Positions 51,886 to 61,050 of a DNA stretch of 64,000 bases are shown piece by piece. How positions within the stretch are numbered: position 1 is the stretch's first letter; every line of letters starts with the position of its first letter. Position numbers and translations under genes: made by a program. Under the pieces are notes generated by a model. It was not told the origin of the DNA, searched no databases, and saw only the letters and a list, made by a program, of their open reading frames with translations. Origin of the DNA: JABDGM01 sp963738665 (GTDB lineage: Bacteria > Planctomycetota > Planctomycetia > Pirellulales > Lacipirellulaceae); assembly GCA_963738665.1 (NCBI GenBank), contig CAVTXL010000003.1:1116001-1180000 (forward strand), given 5' to 3'.

Positions 51886-52207
51886 ATTAGGCCGACGATC
51901 GTGGTCGGACGAACTGGCGCCGCAGTTCGAGCTATCACCCTATCGCGACCTCCAACCGCCCCGCCTGGACGGCGCCTTCCGCTCGATGCCCGGCGAATTC
52001 GAGTTGCTGCCGCAGGCGGACGGCGGTACGGCGCCTCGTCTGCCGCACGTGGTACACGCTCGACATCCGCCCGCTGGCTTACTGGCGCGTGTGGAGCAAT
52101 CAGATCGTGCATCGGATAATCTGCGCGTGCTAACGCATATTAAGCAGATTGCCGAAGCTGCGGCGCGGTCGCTAAGTGAGTTTTACAATTTGGGGCGAGA
52201 GCGCTAG
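51886..52207 (+). pseudogene. SRPBCC domain remnant, 5' truncated and frameshifted
   Basis: Directly after the carB stop the sequence reads LAPQFELSPYRDLQPPRLDG and GEFELLPQADGGT, then in a second frame RLVCRTWYTLDIRPLAYWRV and WSNQIVHRI, then back in the first frame LRVLTHIKQIAEAAARSLSE. Joined, these match the C-terminal half of cyclase/dehydrase (SRPBCC) domains: GGTRL...TWY...YWRxWSxxIxHRIHxRVLxHIK. The N-terminal half is absent, and no start codon fits, so it looks like a leftover fragment joined to the end of carB. Confidence 0.5.
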
Positions 52208-52256
52208 AATAGCGTTTTCACGTTGCGGAAGTCTCATTGAGCCCGTCCTGCGCCCG

Positions 52257-52499
52257 ATGCGAGCACGTCCGGTGCCCAACTCGCTTTTCGACGAACCGGA
52301 TGAATCTTCAACCAGTGGCCCGGCAGACGCTGCCGTTCCGCAGCGCGGCTGGATGCCCCCACTGCCCGGCGCGGACTGGCCCGAGCCAGCGCCGCCACCC
52401 GCGCCCTTGCCGCCGCTGCGGCTGCATCACTTGTTTTCGCTCACGGCCGTCGTCGCCGTGCTACTCGCCATCTGGGGGCCGCAGCTATACCGTCTCTGA
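52257..52499 (+). CDS. small Pro-rich membrane protein with FSL motif
   Basis: The product MRARPVPNSLFDEPDESSTS has a Pro-rich middle and a C-terminal membrane segment (LRLHHLFSLTAVVAVLLAIW), the same FSL-type motif as at 3.7 and 4.1 kb. The frame ends at 52499, but the next frame continues with a second hydrophobic stretch (LILGWMINACWLPLPIK), so a frameshift near 52497 may have shortened it. Function unknown. Confidence 0.45.
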   Translation: MRARPVPNSLFDEPDESSTSGPADAAVPQRGWMPPLPGADWPEPAPPPAPLPPLRLHHLFSLTAVVAVLLAIWGPQLYRL

Positions 52500-53002
52500 T
52501 CCTCGGCTGGATGATCAACGCCTGCTGGCTGCCGTTGCCAATCAAATCGTGTACGACCCCGGTCGCCAAAACGGGCGCTCACCATGCCGCCACTGCGCAG
52601 AAACGTTCGCCGCTTGCAAGAGCGCTATCACGGTATCATGCGAAATCTTGATGCTGGCAGCGAAAAGTATCCGCGCAAAAAATCTCACTTGACCGCGCCA
52701 GGCCGTGTGCCTTATTCTCCCTGCCCACGACGAACGCAGTTCGCTGCGAGAGGCAAGTCGCCGTGGATTTTCGCACTACAAAGCCCGGCCGGGAGTTGCC
52801 GCGCACAACAACGGAGAACAACAAACCACGTGGAATGGGTCCGGTACCCTAGCGGACGCTAGGACGCCGGGCCCCGCAGCGGTTGGCATTGGCACGGATG
52901 CCGGCCATCCGCTACGATACACTCCCCAACGCGCGGCTGTCGCTCGCCCCCCTCGCGATCTGCCGTGTGTCCGCCCGCACGCAAGCGTTATTGCGTCCAA
53001 TC

Positions 53003-53067
53003 GCTCCCGGAAAGGTTACAACGTCCTTTGCCCCCCTGGGACGTGTGCTTTTCTGGGAGCTTTTTTT
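53003..53067 (+). terminator. large stem followed by T run
   Basis: GCTCCCGGAAAG (53003-53014) pairs with CTTTTCTGGGAGC (53048-53060), with an inner pairing ACGTCC / GGGACGT, and is followed by seven T bases (53061-53067). This is a strong intrinsic terminator on the plus strand. No confident gene lies in the preceding 500 bases, so it may end the membrane protein transcript or an unrecognised small RNA. Confidence 0.6.
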
Positions 53068-53222
53068 GCGCGCGTGCGGAGAGGCGGGAGCGATAATTCC
53101 GAGTACGAGTAGGAATACGATTATGATTAGGAATCAGACCTTTGCCATGGGTCGTGGTCGCTCGGCGCGGTTCAATTAGGGTTCATTTCTCGTGCGACGG
53201 TCGACACTAGGTGTAGTGTCAG

Positions 53223-53417
53223 CCAATTTCGCCTCACTTGGATTTCGCCCACTAAGTTTTTTTATTTTTTTTTGCGGGGCGAAATGCGGACGTAATTCGC
53301 ACGAGGATTCTTCGCAAGTGACCGGCTGGTTGCGAGTTGTAGCGTGGCCTGCGGCAACTTACGCTCGCATATCGCCCCGGGGGTGGGACATTATTCGACG
53401 AGGTGGGGCGAAATTGG
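53223..53417. repeat. structured palindromic element, copy B
   Basis: The outer stem 53223-53239 with 53401-53417 pairs at all 17 positions (two G-T), a middle CCCAC/GTGGG pairing follows, then a T-rich bulge (53257-53273), then the inner stem 53276-53295 with 53359-53378 (18 of 20). Layout and length match copy A at 22608-22799. In the inner stem, a T-A pair of copy A is G-C here and a T-G pair is A-T, which are compensatory changes. Confidence 0.75.
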
Positions 53418-53466
53418 ATCGCCACTTGTGGTCGGGACTGGGCGGCACCTTTCCGCAGTTTCTTCG

Positions 53467-53506
53467 AAGGCGTCCAAAATTCCTCCCTACTGATTTTGGG
53501 CGCCTT
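53467..53506. terminator. hairpin, terminator-like
   Basis: AAGGCGTCCAAAAT (53467-53480) pairs with ATTTTGGGCGCCTT (53493-53506) with one G-T, around a 12-base loop. A short T run follows on the plus strand and the mirror is true on the minus strand, so it could work in both directions. It lies just after copy B of the palindromic element. Confidence 0.5.
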
Positions 53507-53902
53507 TAACCGGGGGGTGCAAAGCAATGCGCGCATCGGCAGTCGTCCCAGCGCGCACCATGAGTGCGAGCCGCGGCATGGCGGCTTGTGATTGAGTTGT
53601 CAAAGAACAATGGGTGCCCGTGATGATAGCAGTTTTTATACGTTTGTCCAGAACCCCTTTTCGGCCACTTGGAACTAGCAAGATGTAAGGGCCGAGTGTC
53701 GATTCGCAAATCCGCCGTGGCGGCAGCCAGAGTGGGTGAATGTCGGTGCGTTGCAAACTGAAAAACGGAGATTTCAAAACGAAAAAGACCGATACGGCGA
53801 AACGAAAAATGTGTTGAAATCAGCCACGAAATATGCCAGAGTGGGGGAGTCGACGGTGCGCGACTGGCCGCGGCTCTGGCTTCGTGAGGGTGTCTGCGTT
53901 GT

Positions 53903-54166
53903 ATGAATGAGTTTGGCTGCTACGGGCAGCAACTTCTGGAGGGTGTAGCGCAGGATCTGCCTCAGCAGGAGCAGATGGTGGCCATTCGGGAGTTGCTCGA
54001 CGAAGCAGAGCGCCACATGAGGCATTTGGGGTTTTCGAGCGAGACTCATCATGATGCCGCCGAACAAGTCGCTGCAGTTGACACGGCAGTCGATCGGGCG
54101 GTTTGGCGTTTTTTTGAGAGCAATTATACGGCAGCTAGCATCTTGGCCCGGCGTTGTGGCGGGTGA
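53903..54166 (+). CDS. small helical protein of unknown function
   Basis: An 87-residue soluble protein starting MNEFGCYGQQLLEGVAQDLP with mostly helical composition (VAIRELLDEAERHMRHLGFS, VAAVDTAVDRAVWRFFESNY). No motif recognised. It lies about 70 bases upstream of kdsD on the same strand and may be co-transcribed. Its start codon has only a weak ribosome site. Confidence 0.4.
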   Translation: MNEFGCYGQQLLEGVAQDLPQQEQMVAIRELLDEAERHMRHLGFSSETHHDAAEQVAAVDTAVDRAVWRFFESNYTAASILARRCGG

Positions 54167-54235
54167 GGCGATTGTCTAGAATCCGCCCCCCACAAACACG
54201 CACCCCGCCAAAACCCGTCAAGGAAGACGCGTTTG

Positions 54236-55333
54236 ATGACGAAGTCCGTCCCCGCCGGTCGCAAGCCGCCCACGCCCGGAATGCTCTCAGTCGATGAGCA
54301 AATTCGCGTCGCTCGCGAGATAGTGCGCCGCGAGGCAGTCGCCATTTACGACTTGTCCAATCGACTGGACGAATCGTTCAGCGAAGCCGTCCGCATCATT
54401 TACAAGTGCCGCGGCGCGGCCCTCGTCAGCGGAATGGGCAAGGCCGGGCTGATCGGCCAGAAGATCGCCGCCACGCTGGCCTCGACCGGCACACGGGCCC
54501 ATTTCATTCACCCGGCCGAAGCCTTTCACGGCGATCTGGGCCGCATTCACACTGACGACGTGATCATTCTGCTGACGCAAAGCGGCGAGACGGCGGAAGT
54601 CGTTAACCTTTTGCCGTCGCTGCGCGATTTCGACGTGCCGCTGGTGGCGATCACCTCGTCGCGCGAGAGCACCGTCGGCCGCGCGGCCCAGGTCGTGATC
54701 GAGCTGGGCGAGTTGGAAGAGGCCTGCTCGCTGGGCCTGGCACCCAGCACGACGACCACGGCGATGCTGGCCGTGGGCGATGCGCTGGCGCTCGTGCTCA
54801 GCAAGATGCACAATTTCCAAATCGAAGATTTCGCCCGCTTCCATCCGGGGGGGGCGCTGGGCAAGAAACTCAGCCGAGTGGACGACATCATGCGGCCGCT
54901 GGCGGCGTGCCGCACGGCGTCCGATGCGCAAACGGTGCGGGAAGTGATTGTGGTCTGCAGCCAGCCCGGCCGTCGGACTGGGGCGATCATGCTCACCGAC
55001 AACGAAGGCCGGCTGACCGGCCTGTTCACTGATAGCGACCTGGCCCGGCTGTTCGAAAGCCGGAACGAAACGGCGCTCGACCAGCCGATTCGCGACGTGA
55101 TGGTCGCCAAGCCGACGACCGTCCGCAGCGGCCTGCGCGTGAGCGATGCGGTGGCGCTCTTGGCCGAGCGCAAGTTCAGCGAGTTGCCGGTCGTCGACGC
55201 GGCCGGCCGGCCGGTGGGGCTGGTCGACGTGACCGACGTGGTCGGCCTGAAGCCGGAATCGATCGTCGATCAGGTATCGCAAAAACCGCGGCCGGCCAAT
55301 GTCCGGATTTTTCCGAAGGAAGACGCGGCATGA
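54236..55333 (+). CDS. kdsD: arabinose-5-phosphate isomerase
   Basis: A 365-residue intact protein. The SIS domain shows GAALVSGMGKAGLIGQKIAA, the sugar-binding GKAG and TQSGETAEVVNLL, and HGDLGRIHTDD. Residues 205-330 are two CBS domains (DIMRPLAACRTASDAQTVRE and VMVAKPTTVRSGLRVSDAVA). This is the KdsD/KpsF/GutQ family, which makes arabinose-5-phosphate from ribulose-5-phosphate for KDO. Start at ATG 54236 with GGAAG upstream. kdsC follows after 99 bases. The pair supports synthesis of a KDO-containing LPS. Confidence 0.9.
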   Translation: MTKSVPAGRKPPTPGMLSVDEQIRVAREIVRREAVAIYDLSNRLDESFSEAVRIIYKCRGAALVSGMGKAGLIGQKIAATLASTGTRAHFIHPAEAFHGDLGRIHTDDVIILLTQSGETAEVVNLLPSLRDFDVPLVAITSSRESTVGRAAQVVIELGELEEACSLGLAPSTTTTAMLAVGDALALVLSKMHNFQIEDFARFHPGGALGKKLSRVDDIMRPLAACRTASDAQTVREVIVVCSQPGRRTGAIMLTDNEGRLTGLFTDSDLARLFESRNETALDQPIRDVMVAKPTTVRSGLRVSDAVALLAERKFSELPVVDAAGRPVGLVDVTDVVGLKPESIVDQVSQKPRPANVRIFPKEDAA

Positions 55334-55432
55334 ACAGTCTGTGTCGAAAGCTGTTTGATTGAATAGCGCTTGCCGGCGACGCGTAGCGTCGCGGCTATTT
55401 CCGCACCGGCAACCAGCATCCAATCTCGCTCA

Positions 55433-55954
55433 ATGTCCCTTGCCGACGCCTGCTCCCGGATCGAGCTCATCCTCAGCGACGTCGACGGCGTGCTGACCAA
55501 CGGCGGCATTCAATTCATCGACGGCGGTCAGCAGATGGTCACCTTCCACATCCGCGACGGCATGGGCGCGCGGCTGTGGCGCGAGGCGGGCAAGCGGTTT
55601 GGGATCGTCACCGGTCGCGATTTGGAAGCCGTCCGCCGCCGCGCTTGGGAGATGCGGATCGATGTGTCGCGCCTGGGCTGCGACGATAAGCTGCCGGCCG
55701 TCGACGAAATCGCCGCCGAGCTGGGGCTGTCGCGCGAGCAGATTTGTTTCATGGGCGACGACCTGCTCGACCTGAAGGCGATCCAGGCTGTGGGCCTGGG
55801 CGTTGCCGTGGCGGACGCGGTCGAAGAAGTCCGCCGCGCGGCCAAGTACGTGACGAGCGTCCCCGGCGGCCGAGCGCCGTTGCGGGAAGTGGTTGAATTG
55901 ATTCTTAAGAACACGGGCCGGTGGGAAGAAACGGTCCGGCCGTACAGTGTTTAA
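55433..55954 (+). CDS. kdsC: KDO-8-phosphate phosphatase
   Basis: A 173-residue HAD-superfamily protein starting MSLADACSRIELILSDVDGV. Motif I is DVDGVLTNGG (nucleophile Asp), motif II GIVTGRD, and motif III/IV CFMGDDLLDLKAIQAVGLGV. This is the short cap-less HAD layout of KdsC, which removes phosphate from KDO-8-phosphate. It follows kdsD as in Proteobacteria. The frame is intact. Confidence 0.9.
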   Translation: MSLADACSRIELILSDVDGVLTNGGIQFIDGGQQMVTFHIRDGMGARLWREAGKRFGIVTGRDLEAVRRRAWEMRIDVSRLGCDDKLPAVDEIAAELGLSREQICFMGDDLLDLKAIQAVGLGVAVADAVEEVRRAAKYVTSVPGGRAPLREVVELILKNTGRWEETVRPYSV

Positions 55955-56041
55955 CTTTTCAGCAAAATGCAAGTGACAGTAGTTCCAAGTTCCTCGTTTT
56001 CTCCGGCGTTGGCACATGTTCGAGCTCGCAACCACTTTGGC

Positions 56042-56098
56042 TATCAGCCGTCAGCGGTCAGCTTTCAGCCAGAGAAATCCAGTCTGGCTGACGGCTGA
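56042..56098. repeat. palindromic repeat between kdsC and the Lpt-like genes
   Basis: TCAGCCGTCAG (56042-56052) and CTGACGGCTGA (56088-56098) are exact reverse complements, with GCGGTCAGCTTTCAGCC in between, giving a simple octamer-like repeat. It resembles the heptamer-type repeat at 6.2 kb in style, but not in sequence. Confidence 0.6.
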
Positions 56099-56194
56099 GG
56101 TGAGGCTCGCCTTGCGATCGAGAAGCCCGCCGAACTGCGGAAAAACTGAGAACTTGGAACTACTGAATGACATATTGATTCCGCAAGGAGTTCT

Positions 56195-56629
56195 CTGTGG
56201 CTACGGCTGTTATTTGCGTTTGCTATTTTGACGGCCTTGCCATCGCTTTCAGTTGCTGGCTGGGATGTTGTGTATGAATGCGGTGCACAATCGGGCCCAG
56301 ACCATATTGACCAGGTTTGTTTGCCGGCGGACGCCGATAATCCGCTCGCAGCACAATGGAGTATTCGCGGCGTGGAAGAAGATGCAGTGATCGACGTTTC
56401 ACACTGTCGTGCTATCAACTTGGATCGAACAACGGATAGCCAGCGGCAATTCGATGCAAACGCAATTTTTGCCGGAGCTTGGCCTTTGACGCCGCGCGTT
56501 AACGCTCCCTTTGCACAGCCCACGTTCGACCGCAACATTTTTACCGAAGGGATGTGGCCCGGCACTCGGAAGTTTTTGTTAGGGTTCCCCGTCGGCCTGA
56601 GCTTTGACGGCTATTCATTTTGTCCGTAA
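56195..56629 (+). CDS. putative exported small protein
   Basis: The reading frame (signal-like LWLRLLFAFAILTALPSLSV, then AGWDVVYECGAQSGPDHIDQ) ends TRKFLLGFPVGLSFDGYSFC. It has several Cys and no membrane segment after the signal. AAGGAG at 56185-56190 is a good ribosome site, but the nearest in-frame start is CTG 56195, whereas the GTG at 56197 is in another frame, so a frameshift or an unusual start is possible. It lies 3 bases before the Lpt-like gene. Function unknown. Confidence 0.45.
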   Translation: MWLRLLFAFAILTALPSLSVAGWDVVYECGAQSGPDHIDQVCLPADADNPLAAQWSIRGVEEDAVIDVSHCRAINLDRTTDSQRQFDANAIFAGAWPLTPRVNAPFAQPTFDRNIFTEGMWPGTRKFLLGFPVGLSFDGYSFCP

Positions 56630-56632
56630 GCC

Positions 56633-59600
56633 ATGTTCCACCGCATCTTCCGCAGCCTGATTGCCCTGGCCACGATCATTGTGGTCTACCAGGCCTATGT
56701 CCTGTTGGCGGTGCCGTTGATCGAGCCGCCGCTGGCGCACTGGCAGGGTCGGCAGTCGACCGAGGCGGAATATGACCTGGCCCAGCAATCGGTGTCGCGA
56801 TACCAGCGGATTCTGTCAAAATACTTTCCATCCAACCATTGGTCGCTTCAGCAGCCGCCGAAGATCATTGGCAATTGGCCCGTGCTGCTGGTGGTCGATA
56901 ACTATCAGCGCCGCGACAACGGCTGGATCGACATCCACAAGTTCGCTCTCTTGGTGTTTCCCACGCCGCTCGTAGAAGGCTCCCCGCCGCCGAGCGACGC
57001 CGTGATTCTGGAGGCGCCGCAAGGTGCGCAGTTGCAGTTCGATGAGAACTTCCGGCCCGACCGCTTCCAAATTGGCCAAATAGTACAAGGCAACTTTCCC
57101 GGGCCGATTACGATTCGTAGCGGCATGCATGAGCCGGGCCCCGACGACGACCTGTTGGTCGAAACTGCCGACATGGCGATGAATTCGAAACTGCTCTACA
57201 CGCAGGCTCCGGTCCGGTTTCGCATGGGTGCGAATGTGGGCAGTGGTCGGGACCTGGAGATTCGTTTTCTGAACGATGAACCCACAGCCGCCAAGAAAAC
57301 GGGCGTCAGCTCACTCGAAATCCGCCGCGACGTGCAGCTTCGCGTCGACTTGAAGACGGACCGCTTGCTGCCGGGCGGCCCGCCTAGTGCGACTGGTTCC
57401 AAAGCTCTGCGCACCGCCGCGGATCTGCAACTGCCTGGTCCCCACGCTCTGCGTGGGAACGAGAGCCCGCCGGTCTCCGTCACCTGCACCGGCCCGTTCC
57501 AATTCGATTTCGTCCGCTACGTCGCCAGCTTCGACCAGAACGTGCAAGTCCGCCAGCTCGAGCCGACGGGCTCCGGCGACCGCATCGATGCCCAGCAGCT
57601 CGATATTCATTTCGCGCCCAAAGAAGGCCAGGCCGCCAGAGCGGCCGGCGCCGCGGACCGCCGCCAGCAAAGCGACCTCAGCCACTTTGAACCGTCCCTC
57701 GTCGTCGCGCAAGGTCAGCCCGTCGTGGTGACTTCACCCAGCCGCAAAGCCGAGGCCCGGGCGCAACGGATCCAGCTTGATCTCCGGGGCCGGCGCGTCC
57801 TGCTCGACGGCGGACGCGATACGAAGCTTAGCTTCGGTTCGAACGTGTTGTCGTCGCCGAAGATCGAATATTGGCACCCAGCCACCGACGCCGGCACGCG
57901 CGTCGGCCGCTTCCGCGCCGACGGGCCCGGATCGCTTTACTACGTGATTGACCCCACTTCGCCGAACGACGCTTTCTTAGCTTCCTGGCAGAAATCGGTC
58001 GAGCTGGGCCGCTCGAACGGGCAGCCAATGCTCTTCCTCGATGGCCGCCCTCAACTGAAGGTCGCGGGCATCGGCAGCCTGGCTGCCGATCAATTGACGA
58101 TCTGGTTCCGCGAGCTGGTCGGTGCGCCCGCATCGGCAGGCGGCATCGCGCTGCCCGGCCGCGACGCGGCCGGCGATCTAGCGCAACTGCTGCCCGATCG
58201 CCTCGCCGCCACTGGCCAGGTTGCGGTGGACTCGCTCCGCCTCAGCGCCCGGACTGAACAATTGACCGCGGCCTTCGAAGCGGTTGTCGATCCAGCCGCC
58301 GGCGAGGCCGCCCCGGCCGGCGTCGAATCCGCGGCGTACAGTAGAAGTCCGACTTCCGCGCAGCCGCAAGGTCTTGCCGGTCAGTTGAACCGGTCGCGCA
58401 GCAGCGAGCCGCCGACGAGTTCGTATCGTGTCGACGCCGATCGTGTTGATCTGGGAATTCGCCTTCACGGCCGAGAGGCGGTGCCCTCCACGGTCAATTG
58501 CAATGACCATGTCGTGCTGCACGAGATTTCGCTTGTCGGCGGCACGCAGCAGCCCTTCGAAGTCCGCGGCGCCAAGCTGGCGGCAGTCGGGCTCGATGGC
58601 GACTCGGCCCGAATTCGCATCGCCGGCAGTGGAAAGGACGGCGCCGCCCAGTATGTTTCCACAACGGCCGACGCCGCCGCGATTCAAAAATCTCAGTTAG
58701 CCCAACTCGCCGGCCGCGGCATGTCGTTCTATACCGCGGCGATTGAAATCGATCAGCACGAAAACCGCATGTGGAGCGACGGGCCCGGCCAGGCGACGAT
58801 TCTGGTCACACGCGACCTAGCCGGCCGCGGCGCCGCCGCGCCGTCGCCCTTTGAAATCGTTTGGCACAACGGTATGGTCTTCGACGGCCGCATGGCCACA
58901 TTCCGCGGCAACATCGAAGGGCGGGGCGCCGACGATTCGCTCCGCTGCGATCAGTTGCTGGCCAAGCTGGCCGCGCCGATCAATTTCACGTCCTTGCAAT
59001 CACGTGTCGGCAAAGAAGCGACCGACGTCGAGGAAATCGAATTTCAGGGTCAGGTAATGATCGACCATTTCGCGCGCGACAAAAACGGGCCGACGTCGCA
59101 CGATCGCTTGGAGCTCGCGCGGCTGGCGATCAATCAAATAACGGGCCTGATCAGCGGCGTGGGTCCCGGCATCATCCGCTCGACGCAATACGGCGGGCAA
59201 GGCCGCGGCATCGGCGGAGTGCTCGGCAATATCCCCGGCGTCGACCCTGCGGATGCAGCGCAGCCGACCGCCGCCAGGTTAAACTTCGTGCGCGTGGACT
59301 TCAGCGACCGAATGGGCGGTAATCTCTACATACGAGATATCTGGTTCAATCGCCGCGTCCGCGCCGTCTTTGGGCCGGTCGACTCCTGGGAACAGGAACT
59401 TGACTCAAACCAAGTCGACTTGCTGCCGCCTCGCGCAATGATCATCACCTGCGATGAGCTGCGGGCGAACGAAGACCCGGTCGCGGCGCGTACGGCGGCC
59501 GCGAACTCACGCGACGGGCAGCCAAGCCCATTGGGACCGGTCCAGCTTGTGGCCAGCGGCAATGTCCAAATCGACGGCCGCACCGGCAAAGGATCGCGGT

Positions 59601-59863
59601 TCATCGCCAGCGGCGCCAAGGCCACCTACGAACAAGCCAAGAAAACGATTAGCCTGGAAGGCGACGGCCGCGTACCGGCAGCCGCGCAAACGTTTGCCCA
59701 GCCGGGCGGCCCTACCGCCAGCCCCTGGCGGGGAAGCTTCGTGAGCTACAACCTCGAGACAGGCTTGGCCCAGGCCAATTTGCAGCACTTCCAGATCGAT
59801 TTTCCCCAACCCGCCCAAGCCCCGAACCAGCCGCAACAACCAGCGCCCGCAAATCGGCGGTAA
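56633..59863 (+). CDS. giant LptC/LptA-like envelope protein
   Basis: A 1076-residue intact gene starting MFHRIFRSLIALATIIVVYQ, with one membrane anchor (residues 8-29) then a periplasmic body. Repeating beta-rich blocks such as AVILEAPQGAQLQFDENFRP, PQLKVAGIGSLAADQLTIWF, MATFRGNIEGRGADDSLRCD and GNVQIDGRTGKGSRFIASGA then ATYEQAKKTISLEGDGR have the OstA/LptA style, where each unit describes a modified signal on the strand. With kdsD-kdsC directly upstream, the arrangement parallels kdsD-kdsC-lptC-lptA of Proteobacteria. It probably bridges LPS export; no lptB follows. Confidence 0.65.
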   Translation: MFHRIFRSLIALATIIVVYQAYVLLAVPLIEPPLAHWQGRQSTEAEYDLAQQSVSRYQRILSKYFPSNHWSLQQPPKIIGNWPVLLVVDNYQRRDNGWIDIHKFALLVFPTPLVEGSPPPSDAVILEAPQGAQLQFDENFRPDRFQIGQIVQGNFPGPITIRSGMHEPGPDDDLLVETADMAMNSKLLYTQAPVRFRMGANVGSGRDLEIRFLNDEPTAAKKTGVSSLEIRRDVQLRVDLKTDRLLPGGPPSATGSKALRTAADLQLPGPHALRGNESPPVSVTCTGPFQFDFVRYVASFDQNVQVRQLEPTGSGDRIDAQQLDIHFAPKEGQAARAAGAADRRQQSDLSHFEPSLVVAQGQPVVVTSPSRKAEARAQRIQLDLRGRRVLLDGGRDTKLSFGSNVLSSPKIEYWHPATDAGTRVGRFRADGPGSLYYVIDPTSPNDAFLASWQKSVELGRSNGQPMLFLDGRPQLKVAGIGSLAADQLTIWFRELVGAPASAGGIALPGRDAAGDLAQLLPDRLAATGQVAVDSLRLSARTEQLTAAFEAVVDPAAGEAAPAGVESAAYSRSPTSAQPQGLAGQLNRSRSSEPPTSSYRVDADRVDLGIRLHGREAVPSTVNCNDHVVLHEISLVGGTQQPFEVRGAKLAAVGLDGDSARIRIAGSGKDGAAQYVSTTADAAAIQKSQLAQLAGRGMSFYTAAIEIDQHENRMWSDGPGQATILVTRDLAGRGAAAPSPFEIVWHNGMVFDGRMATFRGNIEGRGADDSLRCDQLLAKLAAPINFTSLQSRVGKEATDVEEIEFQGQVMIDHFARDKNGPTSHDRLELARLAINQITGLISGVGPGIIRSTQYGGQGRGIGGVLGNIPGVDPADAAQPTAARLNFVRVDFSDRMGGNLYIRDIWFNRRVRAVFGPVDSWEQELDSNQVDLLPPRAMIITCDELRANEDPVAARTAAANSRDGQPSPLGPVQLVASGNVQIDGRTGKGSRFIASGAKATYEQAKKTISLEGDGRVPAAAQTFAQPGGPTASPWRGSFVSYNLETGLAQANLQHFQIDFPQPAQAPNQPQQPAPANRR

Positions 59864-60183
59864 TTGCCGCCACTGGGCCGCAAGCTCGCGCCGCAAACGG
59901 GCGTTGACCAGCCGGCCGCCCGCTGTACCAGTCGTTTTGGGGGAAGCGCGTTAGAATCGGCCCAACCGTCACGCCAGCTCCGCCGACGGTACGACAGCCT
60001 TGCGCATCGGCCAATCCGATCGATTTTTCGCGCTCCGCATAGGCAGTTTTCGGCCGGCCAGGCCGGTTCGATGACATACTTATATCGTTGCCGACGAGGG
60101 ACAGAATCGGTTTTCTACGTTACCACTTTGACCGAGTAAACGGCAGGCCATCGCGGACACGGATCCGTTCGTGGAACAGGGCC
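59864..60183. other. intergenic region, no gene seen
   Basis: About 320 bases after the Lpt-like gene without a convincing frame. A short open frame near 60071 (MTYLYRCRRG) has no ribosome site or family match. A palindromic repeat follows at 60184. Confidence 0.4.
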
Positions 60184-60300
60184 TAAGTGGACCCGCGGAA
60201 TGATTTCGGTTGTAGGACGGACAATCCTGTCCGTCGTATGACTTGTCGACGGAATGGATTGTCCGTCCTACAGCATACCTCATTTGACGGTTCCACTTAA
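60184..60300. repeat. dispersed palindromic repeat, second family, copy 2
   Basis: TAAGTGGACCCG at the left and CGGTTCCACTTA at the right form terminal arms (11 of 12 paired). Inside, TGTAGGACGGACAATCC is exactly reverse-complementary to GGATTGTCCGTCCTACA. The internal text matches the copy at 47774-47886. The layout, short terminal arms around an inner palindrome, is MITE-like. Confidence 0.65.
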
Positions 60301-60384
60301 CAGTGCATCGTTTGGTCCCACTCCCGGTGCCAATGCAAAGATTGCCGACGTTGCTTCCTCTCGATTTCCGCGATTTGGCCGACC

Positions 60385-61017
60385 ATGTCCATGCCTGCTG
60401 TCACTCGTCCGGCCGCCGCCGCACCAGACGCTGAGAAAATGTTGTCATGCGCCGGCTGCCGTCGCACGCTGCCCGTTCGTCCGCCGACCGGCGACGAACC
60501 GCTCGTTTATTGGGAGTGCGAGCATTGCGGGGAGCAGTTCGCGGGCGCGCTCCTGCAACGAGCAGCGCAGAACCTCGCCGAACGCGTTCGCCTAGCGCAA
60601 TCGCATTTCGACGCGCGACTGGCCGATGCGATCCCCGACCCGCTGCGAAACTTCGTGGCCCAGTCCCTGGAGCGCCGTCGCCTCAAACAAAAATTCGACC
60701 CCCGTCGGAGACAACAGCGTGCGGCCTGTGATTTCGACGCCGTGTTGCTCGAACTCGATGAACGGTGGCTTCCCATCGGCAGGCCCGTGAATGCCGTCGT
60801 CATCGATCTCGCCGCGCACGGCCTCGGCCTAGTCATGGCCACTCCCGTTCGTGCCGCGACATTGGCAATGCAAATTGCGTGTCCCTCGGGCCCCGTCCAG
60901 CTCATCGGCCGCCACGCTTGGTTCACCATGGTAGGCGACGGCTTTCAGAACTCGGGAGTCCAGTTTACGCTCCGCCTTGGACGTCGGTGGGTGGCCGAAC
61001 AAGACATATTCCATTGA
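60385..61017 (+). CDS. zinc-ribbon plus PilZ domain protein
   Basis: A 210-residue protein. Residues 22-55 form a zinc ribbon (CAGCRRTLP and CEHCGEQF). The C-terminal part resembles a PilZ domain: RRRQQRAACDFDAVLLELDE (RxxxR), VIDLAAHGLGLVMATPV (DxSxxG-like) and a tail of beta strands (GDGFQNSGVQFTLRLGRRWV). PilZ domains bind c-di-GMP through these Arg residues. The DxSxxG motif is only approximate (DLAAHG), so binding is likely but not certain. The MshEN-type insert in carB would be a second c-di-GMP-linked element in this window. Confidence 0.6.
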   Translation: MSMPAVTRPAAAAPDAEKMLSCAGCRRTLPVRPPTGDEPLVYWECEHCGEQFAGALLQRAAQNLAERVRLAQSHFDARLADAIPDPLRNFVAQSLERRRLKQKFDPRRRQQRAACDFDAVLLELDERWLPIGRPVNAVVIDLAAHGLGLVMATPVRAATLAMQIACPSGPVQLIGRHAWFTMVGDGFQNSGVQFTLRLGRRWVAEQDIFH

Positions 61018-61050
61018 GAACAAGTCACCGAAACCAAGTGCCGCGAGCCG

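Noticed and set aside
52860..53000. Signal-recognition or 6S RNA before the terminator at 53.0 kb
   Set aside because: No conserved GGAAG-type tetraloop or 6S bubble could be recognised.
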